NCBI GenBank assembly: GCA_045660865.1
Contig: JAZREP010000016.1
Span: 5,428 to 69,427 of the forward strand
Direction of reading: 5' to 3'
DNA from: CAZRRV01 sp045660865
GTDB lineage: Bacteria > Bacillota > Clostridia > Oscillospirales > Acutalibacteraceae
DNA length: 64,000 nucleotides
The notes below the pieces were generated by a model. It did no database searches. It was not told where the DNA came from and saw nothing but the letters and a program-made list of their open reading frames with translations. Made by a program: the position numbers and the translations under genes. Below, in pieces: positions 59,558 through 64,000 of this stretch (within the stretch, counting starts at the first letter, position 1; each line of letters begins with the position of its first letter).

Positions 59558-60070
59558 ATGCACCAATATTTAAAACAGGGTTATAACTATCTGGCCCTAG
59601 GTATTTTGGGCTTTATACTTTATGTTATACAATACAGCGGGTTGTTGCCGTCTATTGGCGGCTGCTACCCGGTTTTGCTTTTGCCGCTTGTGATTATCGG
59701 TGGTGCCTTTTTCGGCGCTGTGCCGGGCATTGTAATCGGTGCAATAGTCGGTACGGCTATGGATATTTATACAGGCGATTCACCCAGTTTTAATTTGCTT
59801 ATAATGTCAATTATAGGCTGTGCAATTGGACTAATGATTACTTATTTGCTTAATCATAATTGGCCTGCAATTACTATACTGACAATCGGTACCTCTTTGT
59901 TTTATTTTTTCGTTCGCTGGCTATGGTTTTACAGTAGCACAGGCGGTTTTGCTTCTTATTATTTGTCCATCGGAGTACCTTCGGCTATTTACACCTCGGT
60001 GCTTTGCTTTCCTGTTTATTTTCTTGTAAGATGGACACTTAATATGGTTAAAAGTGCCGAAAGGAGATAA
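59558..60070 (+). CDS. mreD: Rod shape-determining protein MreD
   Basis: A 170-residue membrane protein with five hydrophobic segments, located between mreC and the PBP2 gene, as usual for MreD, which helps PBP2-RodA assembly. Sequence conservation in this family is low, so the call rests on position, size and topology. The DIYTGDSPSFN stretch near residues 68-78 fits the family's conserved loop. Confidence 0.88.
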   Translation: MHQYLKQGYNYLALGILGFILYVIQYSGLLPSIGGCYPVLLLPLVIIGGAFFGAVPGIVIGAIVGTAMDIYTGDSPSFNLLIMSIIGCAIGLMITYLLNHNWPAITILTIGTSLFYFFVRWLWFYSSTGGFASYYLSIGVPSAIYTSVLCFPVYFLVRWTLNMVKSAERR

Positions 60071-60072
60071 AC

Positions 60073-62076
60073 TTGAACAGAAAGAAAAAGTTGGACAAGC
60101 GCAATAAAATACTGTTATTTATATTAGTGCTTTTCTTATTGATTTATCTTTGTAAGATGCTGGATTTGCAAGTCGTAAATGCCACTAAATATGCATCTCA
60201 AGGTGATAATGATTACACACGTCGTGTGGTTGTTAAGGCTGCCCGTGGCGAGATATTGGATTGTTACGGCCGTCCTATCGCCGTAAATCGCACAGGCTAT
60301 AATGTTGTGTTTAACCGTGCGTATATGAAAGCAGAGCAAATCAACGGAAACATAATTAACCTTATAGGTTATTTTAATAAATCCGGTGTAACTTGGATTG
60401 ATAATTTACCTTTAGCTTCTACTGGTGCGCCTAAATTTACCGAAGATGATGCAGCAGTATCTAAAATGAAGAAAACACTTAACGTTAACCATTATGCTAC
60501 TGCACAGGACTGCTTTGACACAATGGTAGAACGTTACGATTTACAGGGAATGACGCCCGAAACACAACGCTGTGTAATGGGTGTGCGTTTTACTATGGAA
60601 TCACAGGATTTTTCAATCTCAAATCCATACACCTTTGCGGAGGATATCCCTTCGGAACTTATGCTTGCTATTTCTGAGGCATCCGTAAATCTTTTTAATG
60701 GCATTGAAACTCAGGTGGTGCCGGTGCGTGTTTATCCCGACGGAACCTTGGCTGCTCATTTAATAGGAACCGTTGCTAAAATGAACGCTGAGGACTGGAA
60801 GGATAAAAAGGATAAAGGATATTCCTATAACGATAAAATCGGTAAAGGCGGCATAGAAGAGGCGTATGAGGACTATTTGCACGGTACCGATGGTGAAATT
60901 CGTTATACCTTTAATAACAACGGCGAAATAATTAAAACCGAAATAACTAAAGAGCCTGTACAGGGTAACACAGTTATTTTAACTATTGATGCCAGCTTAC
61001 AGAAATTGGCTCAAAACGCTTTGGAACAAACCTTTAAGGAATTCAACAGTAGGGGCGCTAAAATTTCCGGCGCAAGCGCTGTTGTACTTAATGTTAATAC
61101 AGGAGAGGTCCTTACAGCGGCAAACTACCCAAGCTATGACCTTAATACCTATTCTCAGGATATAGTTAACTTGGTTGCCGATAAAAAGGGAGCTCCCTTA
61201 ACTAACCGAGCTTTTTGCGGTACATATCAGCCGGGCTCTACATTCAAGCCTGCTACGGCAATTGCCGCTTTGTCCAATACAAAAGTTACTCTTGATGAAA
61301 GAATTACCTGTACGGGTGTATATACCTATTTTAAAGGCTATCCTCATCGCTGTATGCACCGTCACGGAAGTATTAGTATACAGACAGCGATTTCTAAATC
61401 CTGTAACTATTTCTTTTATGAGGTTGGCCGCCGCACAGGCATTTCAAATATGAATGAACTTTGCCAAAAGTTCGGCCTCGGCCAAAAAACAGGCGTTGAG
61501 GTAGAGGAGAAGGCTGGAATTTTAGCAGGCCCTAACTATGTAAATTCCATTAACGGTGTTTGGTATGAGGGTAATACCATTCAAGCGGCTATTGGCCAGT
61601 CTTATAATATGTTTACTCCGGTGCAGCTTGCAAATTATACTGCAACAATTGCAAACGGCGGTACACGTTATAAAACAACCTTGCTTAAACAAATTAAAAA
61701 CTATTCGTTAACTGAGGATATTTTGGTCAATAAACCTCAAGTCGCAGAGGATACAGGCGTTGACGGTGGAGTTCTTAATACCGTTAAACAAGGTATGCTT
61801 TCAGTTACAGAAGAGGGAACAGCCCGTGCCTATTTTGCCGACTATCCCATTAAGGTTGGCGGTAAAACCGGTACTGCGCAAAATAATGGCCCCGACCATT
61901 CGGTGTTTATCGCTTTTGCTCCTTTTGAAAACCCCGAAATCGCACTTGCAGTTATTTTTGAGAATGGAGAAACAAGCAGAACTACCGGTTCGGTAGCCAA
62001 AAAGATTTTGGACCAATATTTCTATAGCTCATTTGAAAAATATAATGAAGAGCCCGCCAACACAATTTTACCTTAA
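60073..62076 (+). CDS. mrdA: Penicillin-binding protein 2 (elongasome transpeptidase)
   Basis: This class B PBP crosslinks wall peptides during rod elongation. The 667-residue protein has one membrane segment (about 12-32), a dimerisation domain with RGEILDCYGRPIA, and a transpeptidase domain with the catalytic Ser389 in GSTFKPA, the SxN motif SCN (443-445) and KTGT at 598-601. It starts with TTG, 6 bases after AAAGGAGA, directly behind mreD. The length and layout match the MrdA/PBP2 group rather than the division PBP3. Confidence 0.94.
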   Translation: MNRKKKLDKRNKILLFILVLFLLIYLCKMLDLQVVNATKYASQGDNDYTRRVVVKAARGEILDCYGRPIAVNRTGYNVVFNRAYMKAEQINGNIINLIGYFNKSGVTWIDNLPLASTGAPKFTEDDAAVSKMKKTLNVNHYATAQDCFDTMVERYDLQGMTPETQRCVMGVRFTMESQDFSISNPYTFAEDIPSELMLAISEASVNLFNGIETQVVPVRVYPDGTLAAHLIGTVAKMNAEDWKDKKDKGYSYNDKIGKGGIEEAYEDYLHGTDGEIRYTFNNNGEIIKTEITKEPVQGNTVILTIDASLQKLAQNALEQTFKEFNSRGAKISGASAVVLNVNTGEVLTAANYPSYDLNTYSQDIVNLVADKKGAPLTNRAFCGTYQPGSTFKPATAIAALSNTKVTLDERITCTGVYTYFKGYPHRCMHRHGSISIQTAISKSCNYFFYEVGRRTGISNMNELCQKFGLGQKTGVEVEEKAGILAGPNYVNSINGVWYEGNTIQAAIGQSYNMFTPVQLANYTATIANGGTRYKTTLLKQIKNYSLTEDILVNKPQVAEDTGVDGGVLNTVKQGMLSVTEEGTARAYFADYPIKVGGKTGTAQNNGPDHSVFIAFAPFENPEIALAVIFENGETSRTTGSVAKKILDQYFYSSFEKYNEEPANTILP

Positions 62077-62101
62077 TATCGCAAAAAATTGAAAATACTA
62101 C

Positions 62102-62130
62102 TTGATTTTTTCTTTGCGGTTGGGTATAAT
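62102..62130 (+). promoter_or_regulatory. Promoter of tRNA-Ser(GGA)
   Basis: TTGATT (62102-62107), a 17-base spacer and TATAAT (62125-62130) lie 12 bases before the tRNA. Confidence 0.75.
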
Positions 62131-62142
62131 GATATGGCGCTT

Positions 62143-62234
62143 GGAGAGATGGCTGAGCTGGTCTAAGGCGCACGACTGGAAATCGTGTAGGCGTTAATAG
62201 CGTCTCGGGGGTTCGAATCCCCCTCTCTCCGCCA
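62143..62234 (+). tRNA. tRNA-Ser, anticodon GGA
   Basis: The acceptor GGAGAGA pairs with TCTCTCC, followed by G and an encoded CCA. The anticodon stem CACGA/TCGTG encloses CTGGAAA, anticodon GGA. A long variable arm (GCGTTAATAGCGTC) marks the class II tRNA. The 3' end is duplicated about 205 bases downstream. Confidence 0.97.
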
Positions 62235-62236
62235 AA
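62217..62236 (+). repeat. Left copy of the tRNA-Ser 3'-end direct repeat
   Basis: Twenty bases from the T-arm through the CCA end and two further bases (62217-62236) are identical to 62422-62441. This is the pattern left by a site-specific integration into a tRNA gene. Confidence 0.85.
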
Positions 62237-62248
62237 TAAAATTGAGTC

Positions 62249-62277
62249 GAGCCGCAAGGCTTCGGCTCTTTTTTATT
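62249..62277 (+). terminator. Terminator after tRNA-Ser
   Basis: GAGCCG and CGGCTC pair around an 8-base loop, followed by TTTTTTATTT. Confidence 0.75.
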
Positions 62278-62421
62278 TCACGTAAATATAGGGGATGAGA
62301 AGCCCGGGGTTCGTCGAAGCAGTCACAAATGCGCGATAGCATTTGTGAACTGTGAAGTCTCGAGCACCGCAAAGCGTTTTGGGTACCGCTCGCAGCGGTC
62401 AAAACGGTGCGGGCACAGAGT
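62278..62421. other. Unexplained structured block between the two tRNA-Ser 3' copies
   Basis: This 144-base block is GC-richer than the intergenic DNA around it. CACAAATGC pairs with GCATTTGTG (hairpin near 62321-62346), and CGTTTTG with CAAAACG, enclosing TACCGCT and AGCGGT (62376-62406). No open frame or known RNA family is recognised. It may be the residue of a small mobile element. Confidence 0.5.
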
Positions 62422-62441
62422 ATCCCCCTCTCTCCGCCAAA
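62422..62441 (+). repeat. Right copy of the tRNA-Ser 3'-end direct repeat
   Basis: The 20 bases are identical to 62217-62236 but are not preceded by tRNA sequence, so this is the orphan 3' copy. A second terminator follows directly. Confidence 0.85.
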
Positions 62442-62443
62442 AT

Positions 62444-62477
62444 AAAAACCACCTTTATGGGTGGTTTTTATTTTTTG
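62444..62477 (+). terminator. Terminator after the orphan tRNA-Ser 3' end
   Basis: AAAAACCACC and GGTGGTTTTT pair around a 6-base loop, followed by more T. It may be the original tRNA-Ser terminator displaced by the insertion. Confidence 0.75.
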
Positions 62478-62495
62478 ATTTGTTGCAATATTTTC

Positions 62496-62523
62496 TTGAC
62501 AACTGCGATATTTATGGTATAAT
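62496..62523 (+). promoter_or_regulatory. Promoter of tRNA-His and tRNA-Gln
   Basis: TTGACA (62496-62501), a 16-base spacer and TATAAT (62518-62523) lie 40 bases before tRNA-His. tRNA-Gln has no separate promoter. Confidence 0.75.
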
Positions 62524-62563
62524 ACCTATGTTGCCTTCAAAAGGGCATAATACAAATATATAT

Positions 62564-62641
<78 letters not shown>

Positions 62642-62655
62642 CCTAAAATAAATAT

Positions 62656-62730
62656 TGGGGTGTCGTCAAGCGGTAAGACACAGCACTTTGACTGCTGCAT
62701 TCGTAGGTTCGAATCCTGCCACCCCAGCCA
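62656..62730 (+). tRNA. tRNA-Gln, anticodon TTG
   Basis: The acceptor TGGGGTG pairs with CACCCCA, followed by G and an encoded CCA. The anticodon stem CAGCA/TGCTG encloses CTTTGAC, giving TTG. It follows tRNA-His by 14 bases and is cotranscribed with it. Confidence 0.97.
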
Positions 62731-62768
62731 AAATAACAGCATCAACTCAAAAGTTGGTGCTGTTATTT
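62731..62768 (+). terminator. Terminator of the tRNA-His-Gln unit
   Basis: AAATAACAGCATCAACT and AGTTGGTGCTGTTATTT pair around CAAA (one G-T), with T-rich bases after the stem. Confidence 0.85.
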
Positions 62769-62806
62769 TATTGTGATAGTTGGCAGGATGAGAACCATAA
62801 ATAAAA

Positions 62807-62838
62807 AACAGCACCCAAGTTGAAACTTAGATGCTGTT
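62807..62838. repeat. Second, degenerate AACAGCA/TGCTGTT hairpin
   Basis: AACAGCA at 62807-62813 pairs with TGCTGTT at 62832-62838, with AAGTT/AACTT inside. It resembles a decayed copy of the tRNA-Gln terminator 76 bases upstream. Nothing else is recognised between 62769 and 62890. Confidence 0.45.
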
Positions 62839-62890
62839 AAGATTGTGTGAATGTTCACAACCAACCCGGGATGCGAGGTAGAGATTATAA

Positions 62891-62937
62891 AAAAAGAAGA
62901 ACCTCAACTACGCGAACTGCGTGTCGAGGTTCTCGAC
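62891..62937 (-). terminator. Terminator of tRNA-Leu
   Basis: On the minus strand AGAACCTC and GAGGTTCT pair around a structured loop (ACGC/GCGT inside), followed by TCTTTTTTTATAA. It directly follows the tRNA-Leu CCA. Confidence 0.75.
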
Positions 62938-63021
62938 TGGTGCGAGTGACGGGACTTGAACCCGTACGCCAAAGACACACGCCCCTCAAACGTGCCTGTC
63001 TGCCGATTCCAGCACACTCGC
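62938..63021 (-). tRNA. tRNA-Leu, anticodon GAG
   Basis: On the minus strand the acceptor GCGAGTG pairs with CACTCGC, followed by A and an encoded CCA. The anticodon loop TTGAGGG between CACGT and GCGTG gives GAG. The long variable arm is that of a class II tRNA. CTC and CTT codons are read. Confidence 0.95.
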
Positions 63022-63053
63022 AAATATAAAGGCACGAAATCTCGTGCCAAATT

Positions 63054-63082
63054 ATTATAGCACCGACAACTAACGATGTCAA
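63054..63082 (-). promoter_or_regulatory. Perfect-consensus promoter of tRNA-Leu
   Basis: On the minus strand TTGACA (63082-63077), 17 bases and TATAAT (63059-63054) match the sigma-A consensus in both boxes. A GGCACGA/TCGTGCC hairpin (63031-63048) lies between promoter and tRNA. Confidence 0.8.
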
Positions 63083-63100
63083 CACTTTTTTAAGCATTTA

Positions 63101-63664
63101 TTAGAGAATATTTAAATGCTCCAACAATATTTTAATACCCATTAAAATTAAGATTGCGCCGCCGGCAAATTCCGCACGAGATTTATATTTCATACCAAAC
63201 AGATTACCGATTTTAATACCGATGCCCGACATTACAAAGGTGATTAACCCTATAAAAGAAATAGCGGCTACAATATTTACATCGGGAAGTAAGGCAAATG
63301 TTACACCAACCGCCAAGGCGTCAATACTGGTGGCAACTGCCATAACAAACATTGTGCGTGCGCAAAAGGAACAGTCGGCCGAATTTTCTTCTTTAGAAAG
63401 AGCTTCTTTAATCATATTGATACCAATGAATGAGAGTAAAACAAAAGCAACCCAGTGGTCAAATGCGGTTATATGTTTTTGGAATGCAGAGCCGAGCAAA
63501 TAACCTAATAACGGCATAAGTGCCTGAAAACCGCCGAACCAAGCGCCGGCAATCAAATATTGCTTGTAACTGACTTTTTGGCTGGCTAGTCCCTTGCATA
63601 CAGAAACCGCAAAAGCATCCATAGAAAGCCCTATTGCAATTAAAAATAATTCAAAAGCACTCAT
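63101..63664 (-). CDS. mntP: MntP-family manganese efflux pump
   Basis: A 187-residue membrane protein with six hydrophobic segments in two similar halves. Each half has the conserved Asp: GLSMDAFAVSVCKG (12-25) and ATSIDALAVGVTFAL near 111-125. Such proteins export Mn(II). No yybP-ykoY manganese riboswitch is visible in the short leader, which is about 30 bases between -10 and start. GGAGG lies 6-7 bases before the ATG. Confidence 0.9.
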   Translation of the reverse strand: MSAFELFLIAIGLSMDAFAVSVCKGLASQKVSYKQYLIAGAWFGGFQALMPLLGYLLGSAFQKHITAFDHWVAFVLLSFIGINMIKEALSKEENSADCSFCARTMFVMAVATSIDALAVGVTFALLPDVNIVAAISFIGLITFVMSGIGIKIGNLFGMKYKSRAEFAGGAILILMGIKILLEHLNIL

Positions 63665-63695
63665 CAGTATCCTCCGTAAAATTTATAACGCCAAC

Positions 63696-63724
63696 ATTTT
63701 AACATATATCTCTATACAAGTCAA
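63696..63724 (-). promoter_or_regulatory. Promoter of mntP
   Basis: On the minus strand TTGACT (63724-63719), a 17-base spacer and TAAAAT (63701-63696) lie about 30 bases before mntP. Confidence 0.65.
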
Positions 63725-63789
63725 TTATATGCCTTTTAAATGCTTTAAATAAACGATTTTTTTTATTTGTTAAAAAAGATATTTTCCTC

Positions 63790-63818
63790 TTGAATTTCTG
63801 TTTAAAGTTTGTTAAAAT
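63790..63818 (+). promoter_or_regulatory. Promoter of tuf
   Basis: TTGAAT (63790-63795), a 17-base spacer and TAAAAT (63813-63818) precede the start by about 55 bases. Confidence 0.55.
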
Positions 63819-63872
63819 AAGGAAAAGCAGGACTGCTTTCATTTATTATGTTTGAATAGGGAGGCCACCGAA

Positions 63873-64000
63873 ATGGCAAAAGCAAAATTCGAAAGAAACA
63901 AGCCGCATGTAAATATTGGAACAATCGGCCACGTAGACCATGGTAAGACAACACTTACAGCAGCAATCACAAAGTATCTGTCTTTAAAAGGACAGGCACA
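63873..64000 (+). CDS. tuf: Elongation factor Tu, N-terminal part
   Basis: The gene leaves the right edge after 42 codons. The visible part begins MAKAKFERNKPHVNIGTIG and continues with the G1 motif GHVDHGKT, the start of every bacterial EF-Tu. AGGGAGG lies about 9 bases before the ATG. It has its own promoter here, separate from the str operon, as far as the window shows. Confidence 0.97.
   Translation, partial: MAKAKFERNKPHVNIGTIGHVDHGKTTLTAAITKYLSLKGQA

Noticed and set aside
63665..63720. yybP-ykoY manganese riboswitch before mntP
   Set aside because: The leader from the promoter to the start is only about 30 bases, too short for this riboswitch.

Overview
The window looks like chromosomal DNA of a low-GC Gram-positive anaerobe of the class Clostridia, most likely from the Oscillospirales/Ruminococcaceae side. 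The signs are an argR-recN pair inside an xseAB-ispA-dxs-tlyA-nadK-tyrS block, a PcrA-type helicase, a mreBCD-PBP2 operon, a SigH-like sigma factor, a DUF1934 gene next to argS, LytTR-DUF3021 and DUF1653 genes, tRNA genes that encode their CCA, and strong AGGAGG-type ribosome sites with some TTG and GTG starts. No rank below class can be fixed by eye. Most of the window is ordinary housekeeping sequence. The accessory part is the polysaccharide locus at 22.9-38.3 kb.

Layout. 1-9.5 kb: one plus-strand operon for DNA repair, isoprenoid precursors, rRNA methylation, NADP, arginine control and TyrRS. 9.5-12.6 kb: an AGCS amino-acid symporter (minus), a DUF1653 gene, tRNA-Arg(TCT) and a LytTR-DUF3021 pair. 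12.6-14.7 kb: two CobW/COG0523-like GTPase genes (minus), one with a His/Cys-rich tandem repeat and one fused to a DUF1980-like domain. 14.8-17.0 kb: a polar amino-acid ABC transporter whose binding protein appears circularly permuted. 17.0-19.9 kb: the lysine/DAP operon asd-dapA-dapB (minus). 20.0-22.7 kb: queA, tgt and yajC.

22.9-38.3 kb: a surface-polysaccharide locus with glycosyltransferases, Wzy- and Wzx-like proteins, a WbsX-like protein, dTDP-rhamnose genes rmlA-B-D-C, LicD, a pyruvyltransferase with an FrhB-like partner, a class V aminotransferase, and a cytidylyltransferase fused to a Gfo/Idh-type domain. Its last part reads like an undescribed route to a CDP-activated decoration that LicD would attach. 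38.4-42.0 kb: TIGR04086-like membrane protein, amidase, radA, a SigH-like factor and a zinc-ribbon protein. 42.1-49.4 kb: a six-gene minus-strand operon LCP-murI-DUF1934-argS-metF-metH. 49.5-56.5 kb: trkA-trkH, RNase P RNA, tRNA-Arg(ACG), pcrA, an unknown membrane protein and a lone 5S rRNA gene. 56.6-62.1 kb: degV (minus), then mreB-mreC-mreD-PBP2. 62.1-64.0 kb: tRNA-Ser, -His, -Gln and -Leu, mntP, and the start of tuf.

The observations most worth following up are the permuted ABC binding protein, the CDP-decoration module with its cytidylyltransferase-dehydrogenase fusion, the paired metal-type GTPases, and a 205-bp insertion-like duplication of the tRNA-Ser 3' end. Promoters, terminators and start sites were read by eye from -35/-10 spacing, hairpins with T-runs, and Shine-Dalgarno positions. 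No searches were run.
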